Assembly (NCBI GenBank): GCA_947645675.1
Contig: CANSDP010000004.1
Span: forward strand, 1 to 64,000
DNA: 64,000 nt
Direction: 5' to 3'
From: an uncultured Bacillota bacterium
GTDB lineage: Bacteria; Bacillota; Clostridia; Oscillospirales; Oscillospiraceae
Under the pieces are notes generated by a model. The model was not told the origin of the DNA. It did not search any database and saw nothing but the letters and a program-made list of their open reading frames with translations. Below are positions 43,122 through 51,760 of this stretch, in pieces; position 1 is the first letter of the stretch; each line of letters starts with the position of its first letter. Both the position numbers and the translations under genes were made by a program.

Positions 43122-43153
43122 GATAGTCGGTCGTTTTTCACAGATAATCGGTC
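43122..43153. promoter_or_regulatory. LytTR-type direct repeats, 21-bp period
   Basis: GATAGTCGGTC (43122-43132) and GATAATCGGTC (43143-43153), centred between the LytTR gene and ecfA1. LytTR proteins bind pairs of imperfect direct repeats about two helical turns apart. A second pair is at 61549-61580. Confidence 0.6.
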
Positions 43154-43180
43154 AAAACCCATTTTTTCTCTTCTTTTTCA

Positions 43181-43210
43181 TTGACGCAGGCGCTGGTGAA
43201 ATGTTATAAT
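43181..43210 (+). promoter_or_regulatory. Promoter of the ecf operon
   Basis: TTGACG, 18 nt, TATAAT, 34 bp before the ecfA1 ATG. Confidence 0.6.
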
Positions 43211-43244
43211 ATGCCGTTACTTTCAAAGACGCGGAGGGACCGCC

Positions 43245-44093
43245 ATGTCCACCATTATTCAAATCAACGACCTGCGCTTCGCCTACCCCGCCGTTGAGGG
43301 CTCCACCCCCGTGGTGCTGGACGGGGTCTCCCTGGAAATTGAGGAGGGCTCCTTTGTGGCCGTGCTGGGCCACAACGGCTGCGGCAAGTCCACCCTGGCC
43401 AAACACATGAACGCCATCCTCCTGCCCTCCGGGGGGACGGTCTATGTGGACGGCATCGACACCGCCGACGAAAACCGGCTTTTGGACATCCGCCGGGCGG
43501 TGGGGATGGTCTTTCAGAACCCGGACAACCAGATCGTAGCCAACGTGGTGGAGGAGGACGTGGCCTTTGCCCCGGAGAACCTGGGGGTCCCCCCCGACGA
43601 GATCCGCCAGCGGGTGGACGACGCCCTGAAGGCGGTGGGGATGTACCAATACCGGGAGCACGCCCCCCACCTTCTGTCCGGCGGACAGAAGCAGCGGGTA
43701 GCCATCGCCGGCGTTATCGCCATGCGGCCCCGGTGCATCGTCCTGGACGAGCCCACCGCCATGCTGGACCCCATTGGGCGGAAGGACGTTCTGCGCACCA
43801 TTAAGGAGCTGAATCAGAAGCGGGGAGTTACGGTGGTCCTCATCACCCACCACATGGACGAGGCCGCCCAGGCCGGACGGCTCATCGTTATGGCAAAAGG
43901 CAGGGTGGTGGCCGACGGCGCGCCGAAGGAGGTTTTCTCCCAAGTGGAGGAGCTGCAAAGGGTGGGGCTCACTGTCCCCCAGACGACCCAGCTCCTCTGG
44001 GAGCTGCGCCAGGCGGGCTGTGACGTCCCCCTGGACGCCCTCAGCGATGAGGAGTGCGCCCAGGCGCTGTATCAGCTGCTGCAAACTGTGTAG
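43245..44093 (+). CDS. ecfA1: Energy-coupling factor transporter ATPase EcfA1
   Basis: 282 residues. Walker [15 protein letters not shown] (near residue 47), signature [13 protein letters not shown] and Walker [13 protein letters not shown] identify a complete ABC ATPase of the EcfA type. With EcfA2 and EcfT it powers vitamin uptake by separate S components such as RibU at 60.9 kb. GGAGGG precedes the ATG. Its TAG stop coincides with the first bases of a palindromic repeat element (44091-44161) inserted between it and ecfA2. Confidence 0.94.
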   Translation: MSTIIQINDLRFAYPAVEGSTPVVLDGVSLEIEEGSFVAVLGHNGCGKSTLAKHMNAILLPSGGTVYVDGIDTADENRLLDIRRAVGMVFQNPDNQIVANVVEEDVAFAPENLGVPPDEIRQRVDDALKAVGMYQYREHAPHLLSGGQKQRVAIAGVIAMRPRCIVLDEPTAMLDPIGRKDVLRTIKELNQKRGVTVVLITHHMDEAAQAGRLIVMAKGRVVADGAPKEVFSQVEELQRVGLTVPQTTQLLWELRQAGCDVPLDALSDEECAQALYQLLQTV

Positions 44094-44161
44094 GGGCGGA
44101 TATCATCCGCCCGTCCCAATTCCCGATTGATGTTTCGGGCGGCCACAGGCCGCTCCTACGG
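44091..44161. repeat. Palindromic intergenic repeat (GTAGGG...CTAC ends) inside the ecf operon
   Basis: A ~70-bp element with imperfect inverted ends (GTAGGGGCGG and CGCTCCTAC) and an internal GGCGGATATCATCCGCC palindrome. It lies between ecfA1 and ecfA2, an otherwise tightly packed operon, and supplies the ecfA1 stop. It resembles the elements at 60.45 and 63.7 kb. Confidence 0.55.
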
Positions 44162-44211
44162 ACACGACCTATTCAATAGGCGTGTACCACTACAAATAAG
44201 GATGTATCTCT

Positions 44212-45075
44212 ATGCAGCCTATCATCGAAACAAAACAGCTGACCCACACCTATTCCGCCGGGACGCCCTTTGAGCACACGGCGCTGGACAGCGTGGATTT
44301 TTGCGCTTATCCCGGGGAGTACCTGGGCATCATTGGACACACCGGCTCAGGCAAGTCCACCCTGATTCAGCATCTGAACGCCCTGCTCAAGCCCACGTCC
44401 GGGACGGTGCTGTTTCAGGACGCCGACATCTGGTCCGACCCCAAGATCACCAAGCGGACCCGGTTCCAGGTGGGGCTGGTGTTTCAGTACCCGGAGTACC
44501 AGCTCTTTGAGGAGACCGTATATAAAGACATCTCCTTCGGCCCCAAGAATATGGGGCTGGATGAGAAAGAAATCGACCGCCGGGTGCGGTCGGCGGCCTA
44601 CTTTGTGGGACTGCGGGACGATCAACTGGAAAAATCTCCCTTTGAGCTGTCGGGCGGGCAGAAGCGCCGGGTGGCGATTGCGGGGGTAATCGCCATGGAG
44701 CCCAAGGTGCTCATTCTGGACGAGCCCACCGCTGGCCTGGACCCGGAGGGGGTGGAGTCCATTCTGGGCAACATCCGGGAGTATCATCAGGCCCACAACG
44801 CTACCATCATTCTGGTCTCCCACTCCATGGAGGAGGTGGCCCGGTCGGTGGACAGGCTGGTGGCCGTCAACGACGGAAAAATCCCCTTCCAGGGCACCCC
44901 CCGGGAGGTCTTTCGCCACGGGGACGAGCTGGAGAAAATGGGCCTGGGCGTTCCTCAGCTCACTCGGGTGTTCCACCGGCTGAACGCCATGGGGGTCGAT
45001 GTTGATCCCTCGGTCTACACTCTGGACCAGGCCAAGGCCGCGATCCTGGAAAAATTGGGAAAGGGGGCGGTGTAA
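44212..45075 (+). CDS. ecfA2: Energy-coupling factor transporter ATPase EcfA2
   Basis: 287 residues. Walker A GHTGSGKSTLIQHLNALLKP, signature LSGGQKRRVAIAG and Walker B VLILDEPTAGLDPEG; the Q-loop region GLVFQYPEYQLFEETVYKDI is typical for EcfA2. It pairs with EcfA1 as the heterodimeric motor. AAGGATG precedes the ATG, and the stop directly abuts the ecfT start. No lesion is visible. Confidence 0.94.
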   Translation: MQPIIETKQLTHTYSAGTPFEHTALDSVDFCAYPGEYLGIIGHTGSGKSTLIQHLNALLKPTSGTVLFQDADIWSDPKITKRTRFQVGLVFQYPEYQLFEETVYKDISFGPKNMGLDEKEIDRRVRSAAYFVGLRDDQLEKSPFELSGGQKRRVAIAGVIAMEPKVLILDEPTAGLDPEGVESILGNIREYHQAHNATIILVSHSMEEVARSVDRLVAVNDGKIPFQGTPREVFRHGDELEKMGLGVPQLTRVFHRLNAMGVDVDPSVYTLDQAKAAILEKLGKGAV

Positions 45076-45885
45076 TTGGCGTTGAAGGACATTACCCTGG
45101 GCCAGTTTTTCCCCGGGAACTCCGTCGTCCACCGCCTGGACTCCCGGACCAAGCTGATCTGCGTGGTCCTCTATATTGTGGCCCTGTTTCTGGCCAACTG
45201 GTTTTTCACCTATGCCATCATGCTCCTGGTGCTGGCCGGGTCCATCCATCTGTCCAAGGTCCCGCCCAAATCCGTCTTTCGGGGCTTGAAGCCGGTGCTG
45301 TTTATTGTGGTGGTTACCGCCGTACTGAATGTATTCTACACCCCGGGGACCCATGTGCTGGCTCAGTTCTGGATCTTCACCGTCACCCTGGAGGGCGTTG
45401 AGCGGGCCTTCTTCATGGTCGTCCGGATTATGATGCTTATTTCCGGAACCTTTTTGCTCACCTACACCACCTCCCCCATCCTGCTCACCGACGGGCTGGA
45501 ATCCCTGCTGGGGCCGCTGAAAAAGGTGCGGGTGCCCGTCCATGAGCTGGCGATGACAATGTCTATTGCCCTGCGGTTTATCCCCACCCTCATCGAGGAA
45601 ACTGACAAGATCATGTCCGCCCAGCGGGCCCGGGGAGCCGACTTCGAAAGCGGCAGCCTCATCCAGCGGGCCAAGGCCCTCCTGCCCTTGCTGGTCCCCC
45701 TGTTTGTCTCCGCTTTCCGCCGGGCCGACGAGCTGGCTACCGCCATGGAATGCCGCTGCTACCACGGCGGCGAGGGCCGTACCCGCCTGCGCCAGCTGAA
45801 ATACAAAACCGCCGACTATGCCGCCCTGTTCCTCTTCCTCGCCGTCACCGTGGGCGTGGGCGTGTTAGGACACCTTGGGCTGTAA
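45076..45885 (+). CDS. ecfT: Energy-coupling factor transmembrane protein EcfT
   Basis: 269 residues with five or more membrane helices. FPGNSVVHRLDSRTKLICVV is the family's N-terminal motif. QRARGADFESGSL is the first coupling-helix motif (ARG). The second reads ECRCYHGGEGRTR where ARG-like triplets occur in other members. It couples ATPase closure to toppling of the S component. The start is TTG immediately after the ecfA2 TAA. Its 3' end overlaps the end of the convergent 90-aa gene by 21 bp. Confidence 0.9.
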   Translation: MALKDITLGQFFPGNSVVHRLDSRTKLICVVLYIVALFLANWFFTYAIMLLVLAGSIHLSKVPPKSVFRGLKPVLFIVVVTAVLNVFYTPGTHVLAQFWIFTVTLEGVERAFFMVVRIMMLISGTFLLTYTTSPILLTDGLESLLGPLKKVRVPVHELAMTMSIALRFIPTLIEETDKIMSAQRARGADFESGSLIQRAKALLPLLVPLFVSAFRRADELATAMECRCYHGGEGRTRLRQLKYKTADYAALFLFLAVTVGVGVLGHLGL

Positions 45886-46137
45886 GGCGGATATTATCTC
45901 TTGACGTAATCCCAATCCGAAGAGATAATAGGCGTTGACCAGCTTTGCCATGTACCAGGACTGGGCGGCTTCAAAATCCAGATACAACTCCTGACCCAGT
46001 TTTTCCGCGATTTGTTCGCTGATGGCATTAAATTCCCGCTCCGTTTCCTGAAACTCCGGCAGTGCGTCGCAAAAGGCGCAAACCTGCTCCGCAATGTAGG
46101 GGTTGTCTACAAAAAGCACTTTCAAGTTTTTATTCAT
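45865..46137 (-). CDS. Small protein divergent from an XRE gene, unknown function
   Basis: A 90-residue helical protein (CDALPEFQETEREFNAISEQ; FEAAQSWYMAKLVNAYYLFG) resembling short clostridial proteins of unknown function (DUF6809-like, tentative). AAAGGAG precedes the ATG, and TTGACA-17-TAAAAT (46203-46175) drives it, so it is very likely expressed. It is transcribed divergently from a 73-residue XRE regulator, which may control it. Its 3' end overlaps ecfT tail to tail. Confidence 0.7.
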   Translation of the reverse strand: MNKNLKVLFVDNPYIAEQVCAFCDALPEFQETEREFNAISEQIAEKLGQELYLDFEAAQSWYMAKLVNAYYLFGLGLRQEIISALQPKVS

Positions 46138-46174
46138 GGTAACAGCTCCTTTTGTATCTTTTAGTTACGCCTCC

Positions 46175-46203
46175 ATTTTATACCGCTTTAAGTTGCGTGT
46201 CAA
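46175..46203 (-). promoter_or_regulatory. Promoter of the 90-aa gene
   Basis: Minus-strand TTGACA (46203-46198), 17 nt, TAAAAT (46180-46175). It lies within the 82-bp divergent region, so binding of the XRE protein there could govern both genes. Confidence 0.7.
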
Positions 46204-46219
46204 TAGCTCAGGGGGAAAT

Positions 46220-46441
46220 ATGCAAATTTTTTCTGAACGAATGAAAGAACTCCGAAAAGAACGCGGCTTGAAACAGCGGGAAATGGCCGAAATCTGCGGA
46301 ATTAAGCTGCGCAGTTATCAGGGCTATGAGTACGGGAGACACTATCCCGAAGTCCCCGGCCTAATTCAAATCGCCAAGTTCTTCGACGTCAGCACCGACT
46401 ACCTGCTGGGACTGACGGATAAACGGGAAGTCAACAGATAG
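46220..46441 (+). CDS. Small XRE-family HTH regulator
   Basis: 73 residues, essentially a bare HTH_3 domain: FSERMKELRKERGLKQREMA, then IKLRSYQGYEYGRHYPEVPG and DVSTDYLLGLTD. The track start at 46103 runs back through the divergent promoter. ATG 46220 has a GGGGG site and gives the natural N-terminus. Proteins of this kind repress divergent or neighbouring small genes. The 90-aa gene opposite is the obvious target (inference). Confidence 0.8.
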   Translation: MQIFSERMKELRKERGLKQREMAEICGIKLRSYQGYEYGRHYPEVPGLIQIAKFFDVSTDYLLGLTDKREVNR

Positions 46442-46655
46442 CACCCAAAAGGCCCCTTTTGAAAGGGGCTGTCAGCCGAAGGCTGACTGAGGATTGCGTT
46501 CGCGAAGCGAACATACGAAGTAAACCAAGTCTGTGCAAGTCTCGATTGCTTCGCATATTTTGGCTTCGCCAAAATGCAATCCTCCGCCCCAGTTTGCGAA
46601 CTGGGGCACCTCCTTTCAAAAGGAGGCTTATCGCCTGCGGGCGGGACGAAAGGTT
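46442..46655. repeat. REP-like composite of palindromes
   Basis: A gene-free stretch made of consecutive hairpins: cagccgaaggctg, gttcgcgaagcgaac, ttttggcttcgccaaaa and gccccagtttgcgaactggggc. It is bounded by CCCCTTTTGAAAGGGG and CCTCCTTTCAAAAGGAGG. It ends with TTATCGCCTGCGGGCGGGAC, found again at 60420-60440, and shares the CTGTCAGCC...GGCTGACTGAGG block with that copy in inverse orientation. It supplies the sequence immediately before the truA ribosome-binding site. Confidence 0.7.
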
Positions 46656-46661
46656 TTTGTG

Positions 46662-47414
46662 ATGGAACGAAACGTAGCTTTAAAGCTGATGTACAACGGC
46701 ACGGCCTACCACGGGTGGCAAGTGCAGAAAAACGCTGTGACCGTGGCGGAGACACTGGAAAAGGCGCTGGCGGCCACGGTGGGCCATCCGGTAAAATGCA
46801 CCGGGGCGGGCCGAACGGACGCCGGGGTCCACGCCGAGGTCTACGTGGCCAACTTCCACACCACCTCCCGGATTCCTCTGGATAAGCTTCCCCTGGCGGT
46901 AAACACCCGCCTCCCGGAGGACATTGTGGTGGTCAAGGCCACCCGTGTTTCGGAGGGATTCAACGCCATCGGGTCCTGTCAGCGGAAGGAATATACCTAC
47001 CGCATCTACAACTCCCGGCTGGGCAATCCGTTTTATGTCAACCGGGCCTGGTTCTACCCCAAGCACCTGGACGAGAATATCATGTCCCGGGCGGCGGCGC
47101 AGTTTGTGGGCACCCATGATTTTCGGGCGGTGCGCTCGGTGGGGACGGAGACCAAAACCACCGTGCGGACGGTCTATTACTTTGATGTGGAGCGCCGGGG
47201 CGACCTGATCGAGTGCCGGGTGTGCGCCAACGGCTTCCTGTACAATATGGTCCGGGCCATGGCAGGCACCGTGGTCTACGCCGCCGAGGGCAAGCTGGCT
47301 CCGGAGGACATCCCGGCCATTTTGGATTCGGGCAACCGGACCCTGGCCGGTCCCACCGTGCCGCCGGGGGGACTGTATATGACAAAGCTGTGGTATGAAG
47401 AGGATATTTTATAA
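46662..47414 (+). CDS. truA: tRNA pseudouridine(38-40) synthase TruA
   Basis: 250 residues from ATG 46662 (MERNVALKLMYNGTAYHGWQ); upstream residues in the track come from the repeat. CTGAGRTDAGVHAEVYVANF contains the catalytic Asp, and CQRKEYTYRIYN and GTHDFRAVRS are conserved. It converts U38-40 of the anticodon arm to pseudouridine. It is the first of a tight group with DUF5711 and cvpA-like genes, whose order is common in related genomes. The AAAGG site lies at the repeat boundary. Confidence 0.95.
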   Translation: MERNVALKLMYNGTAYHGWQVQKNAVTVAETLEKALAATVGHPVKCTGAGRTDAGVHAEVYVANFHTTSRIPLDKLPLAVNTRLPEDIVVVKATRVSEGFNAIGSCQRKEYTYRIYNSRLGNPFYVNRAWFYPKHLDENIMSRAAAQFVGTHDFRAVRSVGTETKTTVRTVYYFDVERRGDLIECRVCANGFLYNMVRAMAGTVVYAAEGKLAPEDIPAILDSGNRTLAGPTVPPGGLYMTKLWYEEDIL

Positions 47415-47420
47415 ATCAGT

Positions 47421-48593
47421 ATGAAAGAAAACGCACAGGAGCCCAAACGGCTGAAAAAACCGAATATTTTTGCCCGCATTCTGGCTCTGCTCGTCACCAC
47501 GGTCCTGGTTCTGGGGGCACTGGCCGCGGTGGTCTATCGGGACCAGCTCACGCCGGGGGCGGTGCGCCGGTGGGCGGCCTATCGGAACATGACCACCAGC
47601 GAAACCGGCGAGTCCGCCCCCTTCACCCACGCCGGAGGTGACAAGCTGTCCATCGCCTATCTGGACAGCGGCGTGGTCACCGCCTCCGCCGCCGGGGCCC
47701 ACTACTACGGTCTGGACGGCGCGCCGTTTGTTAACCGAGTGCTGAGCATGGATAACCCGGTGCTGTCCACCTCCGGAACCACGGCGGTGGCCTACGACGC
47801 GGGCAGTCAGGCCCTGTTCGCCTTCCGGGGCGGGGAGGAGTACTTCTCCCTCTCCTTGGACAGCGGCGCGGACCTGCTCTCCGCCCGGGCAAACGACAGC
47901 GGCGCGTTGGCCGTCACCGCCCAGCAGAGCGGCTATAAGGGGGCGGTCACCGTCTATAACAGCCACGGGAAGGAGATCATTCAGATCAGCCTGTCCTCCG
48001 TATTCGCGGTGGACGCCGCCCTCTCCCCCGACGGCAGAACGGTGTCGGTGGTCACCATGGGACAGGAGAACGGTTCCTTTTTCAGCCGCCTGCTCTTCTT
48101 CCCCGTCACCCAGGAGGAGCCCTCCGCCCAGGTGGATCTGGGCAGCATCAACGTGCTGGACATGGATTATGAGGATGGGCTTCTGTGGGTGCTGTGCGAG
48201 GACCGGCTGCTCACTGTTACCCCGGACGGGGAAACGGTTCAGACCTATCACATCAGCCCCAGCTATCTCAAGGGCTGCTCCCTGGAGGGGGACGGCTTCG
48301 CCCTCCTGCTCACCGGGCGTTACCGCTCGGGCGGCGCCACCCAGGCGCTCATCATCGGTAAGGACGGGCAGGTCCTCCAGTCTCTGCCCCTGTCCAATCA
48401 GGTTTTGGATTACGCCGCCGATGGGAAATATTTCGGCCTTCTGTCCGGGAGCCGGCTGCTCCTCTACGACCTGAACCTGGAGGTATACGCTACCCTGGAT
48501 AATTCCCAGGGGGCCCGGAGACTGGACCTCTCCCCCAACGGCTCCGCCCTCCTGGCCAATGACCAGAAAGCATGGCTGTATATCCCGCAGTAA
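47421..48593 (+). CDS. DUF5711-family membrane-anchored protein
   Basis: 390 residues. A basic cytoplasmic N-terminus, one transmembrane helix (FARILALLVTTVLVLGALAA, about 20-42) and a ~340-residue external domain made of repeated short β-blades (AYDAGSQALFAFRGGEEYFS; AALSPDGRTVSVVTMGQENG) that looks like a β-propeller. This is the DUF5711 pattern. Function is unknown; a cell-surface scaffold or sensor is possible. It starts 6 bp after truA and ends 16 bp before the cvpA-like gene, so the three are co-transcribed. Confidence 0.78.
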   Translation: MKENAQEPKRLKKPNIFARILALLVTTVLVLGALAAVVYRDQLTPGAVRRWAAYRNMTTSETGESAPFTHAGGDKLSIAYLDSGVVTASAAGAHYYGLDGAPFVNRVLSMDNPVLSTSGTTAVAYDAGSQALFAFRGGEEYFSLSLDSGADLLSARANDSGALAVTAQQSGYKGAVTVYNSHGKEIIQISLSSVFAVDAALSPDGRTVSVVTMGQENGSFFSRLLFFPVTQEEPSAQVDLGSINVLDMDYEDGLLWVLCEDRLLTVTPDGETVQTYHISPSYLKGCSLEGDGFALLLTGRYRSGGATQALIIGKDGQVLQSLPLSNQVLDYAADGKYFGLLSGSRLLLYDLNLEVYATLDNSQGARRLDLSPNGSALLANDQKAWLYIPQ

Positions 48594-48609
48594 AATTTTG
48601 GAGGTGCCC

Positions 48610-49308
48610 ATGAATTACATTTTTTATGACATGATAATCGCCGCTGTCCTGCTCTTTTTTCTCTGGCGGGGCTATGCCAAGGGCTTTGTGCTGACGCTGT
48701 GCTCTCTGCTTGCCGTCTTTGTGGCCCTCATCGGGGCCTCTATCCTGTCCAACGTCCTGGCCGAGCCCGTGGCAAAGGCCATTGAGCCAGTGGTGTCCAG
48801 CAGTATCCACGACATGGTAATCAGCTACTACCAGCAGTCCCCGGAGTCGGGAACAGGCTCTCAGGAGGCCGCCGACTGGCTGGCCCAGCTCCCCCTGGAG
48901 GAGCTGCTGGAGCCGCTGAGGGACTCCAAATTCTTCCAAGGCTTCGCGGAAACCTTCCAAAAGGCGGTGGACGACAAGGCGGCTGACATCGTCACCCATG
49001 CCGCCCAGGCGCTGGCCCACTTTGTGGCTGTGCAGATCGCCCGGACCGTCATCTTCGTCATCGCCTTCTTCGCGGTGCTCATCGCCTGGTTCTTTCTCAG
49101 CCACACTCTGGATCTGGTGGCAAAGCTGCCCGTGCTCAGCACAGTCAACGCCTGGGGCGGCGGCGCGGTGGGCCTGATAAAGGGCGCGCTGATCGTCTTT
49201 ATTGCCGTCTGGCTCCTTCGGGACAGCTATATCCCCCAGGAGGCGGTGGAGCAGAGCCGGCTTCTGAACTTCTTTTCCACCGTCAGCCCCCTGTCTTTTT
49301 TCCTGTAA
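48610..49308 (+). CDS. CvpA-family membrane protein
   Basis: 232 residues from ATG 48610 (MNYIFYDMIIAAVLLFFLWR) with GAGGTG upstream. Four hydrophobic helices with the CvpA-type opening (FFLWRGYAKGFVLTLCSLLA) and closing block (NAWGGGAVGLIKGALIVFIA). A long amphipathic insert at about 70-130 separates helices two and three. CvpA proteins were linked to colicin V production in E. coli and more generally to envelope functions. It is the third gene of the truA group. Confidence 0.82.
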   Translation: MNYIFYDMIIAAVLLFFLWRGYAKGFVLTLCSLLAVFVALIGASILSNVLAEPVAKAIEPVVSSSIHDMVISYYQQSPESGTGSQEAADWLAQLPLEELLEPLRDSKFFQGFAETFQKAVDDKAADIVTHAAQALAHFVAVQIARTVIFVIAFFAVLIAWFFLSHTLDLVAKLPVLSTVNAWGGGAVGLIKGALIVFIAVWLLRDSYIPQEAVEQSRLLNFFSTVSPLSFFL

Positions 49309-49405
49309 ACCCTGTATTTCTCACCCGAAAATTCATACCTAGTTCATAATTTTGGTGTACCATCTCCCCAAAACATGAACGTTTCCAAAAAGGAGTGCTT
49401 CAACT

Positions 49406-51718
49406 ATGCAGCCTACCATGTGCAGCCGCTGCGGCAAGAATGTGGCGGTGATCTTCATTACCAAGCTGGAGGGCGGCTCCTCAAAAAATGAGGGACTGTG
49501 CCTCAAGTGCGCCCGGGAGATCGGCATTAAGCCCATCGACGACATGATGAAGAAAATGGGCATCAGCGACGAGGACCTGGACAATCTGACCTCCGAAATG
49601 ATGTCCGCCTTCGGCGGCGCGGAGGGCCTGGAGGGCATGATGTCCCCCGCCAAGGACGAGGACGACGAGGAGGACGACGGCCGCACCGCCACCTTCCCCT
49701 TCCTCAGCCAGCTCTTTGGCGGCGGGTCCGCCTCTCCGGAGAAGCCCGCCTCCGGCGAGGGCTCCACCCCCCCGCCTCGCAGCGAAAAGGGGCAGGCCAA
49801 GCCCGCCAAGCGGAAATTTTTGGACAGCTACTGCATTTCCCTCACCCAGCGGGCCCAGGAGGGCAAGCTGGATAAGCTCATTGGCCGGGAGCGGGAGCTG
49901 GAGCGGGTGATCCAGATCCTGAACCGCCGGCAGAAGAACAACCCCTGTCTCATCGGCGAGCCCGGCGTGGGCAAGACAGCCATCGCCGAGGGGCTGGCCC
50001 AGCGCATCGCCAACAAGGATGTACCCTACAAGCTGCTGGAGAAGGAGGTCTATCTGCTGGACCTCACCGCCCTGGTGGCGGGCACCCAGTTCCGGGGCCA
50101 GTTCGAGAGCCGGATGAAGGGTCTCATTGAGGAGATCCGCAAGCTGGGCAATATCATCCTGGTGATCGACGAGGTCCACACCATCGTGGGGGCCGGCGAT
50201 GCCGAGGGCTCCATGAACGCCGCCAACATCCTCAAGCCCGCCCTCTCCCGGGGAGAGGTCCAGGTCATTGGGGCCACCACCCTCAACGAGTACCGCAAGC
50301 ATATTGAGAAGGACACCGCCCTGGAGCGGCGGTTCCAGCCCATCATTGTGGAGGAGCCCTCCATTGAGGAGAGCGTGAAGGTTATCGAGGGCATCGTCCC
50401 CTACTATGAGTCCTTCCACCAGGTGGAGGTCTCCCCCGCCATGTGCCGCCTGGCTGTCACCATGAGCGAGCGGTATATCACCGACCGCTACCTCCCCGAC
50501 AAGGCCATCGACCTCATCGACGAGGCCTGCTCCAACGTAAACCTCCACAACAAGGCCCTGGCCCGCCTCAACGCGGTGAATAAGGAGCTGGCCGACCTGT
50601 CCAAGGAAAAGGAGATCATGATGGCCGCCGGGACGGAGGAGTCCTATGAGCGGCTGGCCGCCATCAAGAGCATGGAGCTGCGTCTGGAGGAGGAAAAATC
50701 CGGCCTGGAAAACGAGGCTCACCCCTCCCTCACCCAGGAGCATCTGGCTAACGTCATCGAGCTGTGGACCAATATCCCCGCCAGCCGCATTCAGGAGCAG
50801 GAGTTCCAGCGCCTGGCTAAGCTGGAGGAGCGGCTGGAGGAGCGCGTCATCGGCCAGGACGAGGCGGTGAAGGCTGTCTCCGCCGCCATCCGCCGGGGCC
50901 GGGTGGGCATCTCCCCCAAGCGCAAGCCGGTGTCCTTCATCTTTGTGGGCTCCACCGGCGTGGGCAAGACTGAGCTGGTCAAGCAGCTGGCAGCCGACCT
51001 CTTCGACTCCCCCGAGTCCCTGATCCGGCTGGATATGTCCGAATTTATGGAAAAGCACGCCGTCTCCCGGATTATCGGCTCTCCCCCGGGCTATGTGGGC
51101 TACGACGAGGCTGGCCAGCTGACGGAGAAAATCAGGCGGAAGCCCTACTCCGTCGTCCTCTTTGACGAGATTGAGAAGGCCCACCCCGACGTTCTGAACA
51201 TCCTCCTGCAAATCCTGGACGACGGCCGGGTCACCGACGCCCATGGCCGGACGGTCAACTTTGAAAACACCGTTATCGTCATGACCACCAACGCCGGGAG
51301 CAACACCAAGGTGGGCTCCGTTGGCTTTGGCCGCACTGCCAACGAGCAGGGCAAGGATCGGGCCATGAAGGCGCTGAACGATTTCCTCCGCCCCGAATTT
51401 ATCAACCGGGTGGACGAGATTGTCTACTTCAACCAGCTGTCCGAGGATAACTTCAAGGGCATCGCCGTGCTCATGCTCAAGGAGCTGGTGGGCACCCTGA
51501 AGGAGAAGGAGATCAACTTCACCTGGGACGAGACGCTCCTCAATTACCTGGTGAAAAAATCCTATTCCGCCACCTACGGCGCTCGGAACCTGCGCCGCCT
51601 CATCCAGAAGGAGTTGGAGGACGCCATCGCCGTCCGGCTCATTGAGGGCTGGCGGGAGCCGGTCTCCCAGCTGAAGGCCGTCTCCAACGGCGACGAGCTG
51701 GAGCTTTTGGCTATGTAA
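49406..51718 (+). CDS. clpE: ClpE-like AAA+ unfoldase with N-terminal zinc finger
   Basis: 770 residues. An N-terminal four-cysteine finger ([10 protein letters not shown]...CLKCAR) replaces the usual Clp N-domain, followed by an acidic, low-complexity linker. AAA module 1 has Walker [20 protein letters not shown] and [13 protein letters not shown] short coiled-coil middle region follows. AAA module 2 has Walker [15 protein letters not shown] and [18 protein letters not shown] tripeptide in module 2 fits the ClpP-docking loop. It should feed substrates to ClpP. It is monocistronic with AAGGAG before the ATG; no CtsR operator was recognised upstream. Confidence 0.88.
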   Translation: MQPTMCSRCGKNVAVIFITKLEGGSSKNEGLCLKCAREIGIKPIDDMMKKMGISDEDLDNLTSEMMSAFGGAEGLEGMMSPAKDEDDEEDDGRTATFPFLSQLFGGGSASPEKPASGEGSTPPPRSEKGQAKPAKRKFLDSYCISLTQRAQEGKLDKLIGRERELERVIQILNRRQKNNPCLIGEPGVGKTAIAEGLAQRIANKDVPYKLLEKEVYLLDLTALVAGTQFRGQFESRMKGLIEEIRKLGNIILVIDEVHTIVGAGDAEGSMNAANILKPALSRGEVQVIGATTLNEYRKHIEKDTALERRFQPIIVEEPSIEESVKVIEGIVPYYESFHQVEVSPAMCRLAVTMSERYITDRYLPDKAIDLIDEACSNVNLHNKALARLNAVNKELADLSKEKEIMMAAGTEESYERLAAIKSMELRLEEEKSGLENEAHPSLTQEHLANVIELWTNIPASRIQEQEFQRLAKLEERLEERVIGQDEAVKAVSAAIRRGRVGISPKRKPVSFIFVGSTGVGKTELVKQLAADLFDSPESLIRLDMSEFMEKHAVSRIIGSPPGYVGYDEAGQLTEKIRRKPYSVVLFDEIEKAHPDVLNILLQILDDGRVTDAHGRTVNFENTVIVMTTNAGSNTKVGSVGFGRTANEQGKDRAMKALNDFLRPEFINRVDEIVYFNQLSEDNFKGIAVLMLKELVGTLKEKEINFTWDETLLNYLVKKSYSATYGARNLRRLIQKELEDAIAVRLIEGWREPVSQLKAVSNGDELELLAM

Positions 51719-51725
51719 AAAAATC

Positions 51726-51760
51726 GGACGGTACGACCTTTGGTCGTACCGTCCAGTCTT
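51726..51760. terminator. Terminator between clpE-like and uridine kinase genes
   Basis: A 13-bp stem (ggacggtacgacc / ggtcgtaccgtcc) with a 3-nt loop and T/A-rich flanks, between convergent genes. Confidence 0.78.

Noticed and set aside
44347-45765. 472-aa minus-strand ORF
   Set aside because: Antisense to ecfA2 and ecfT, both of which have clear family motifs.
49481-51244. 587-aa minus-strand ORF
   Set aside because: Antisense shadow of the clpE-like gene, Gly/Leu/Gln-rich without motifs.
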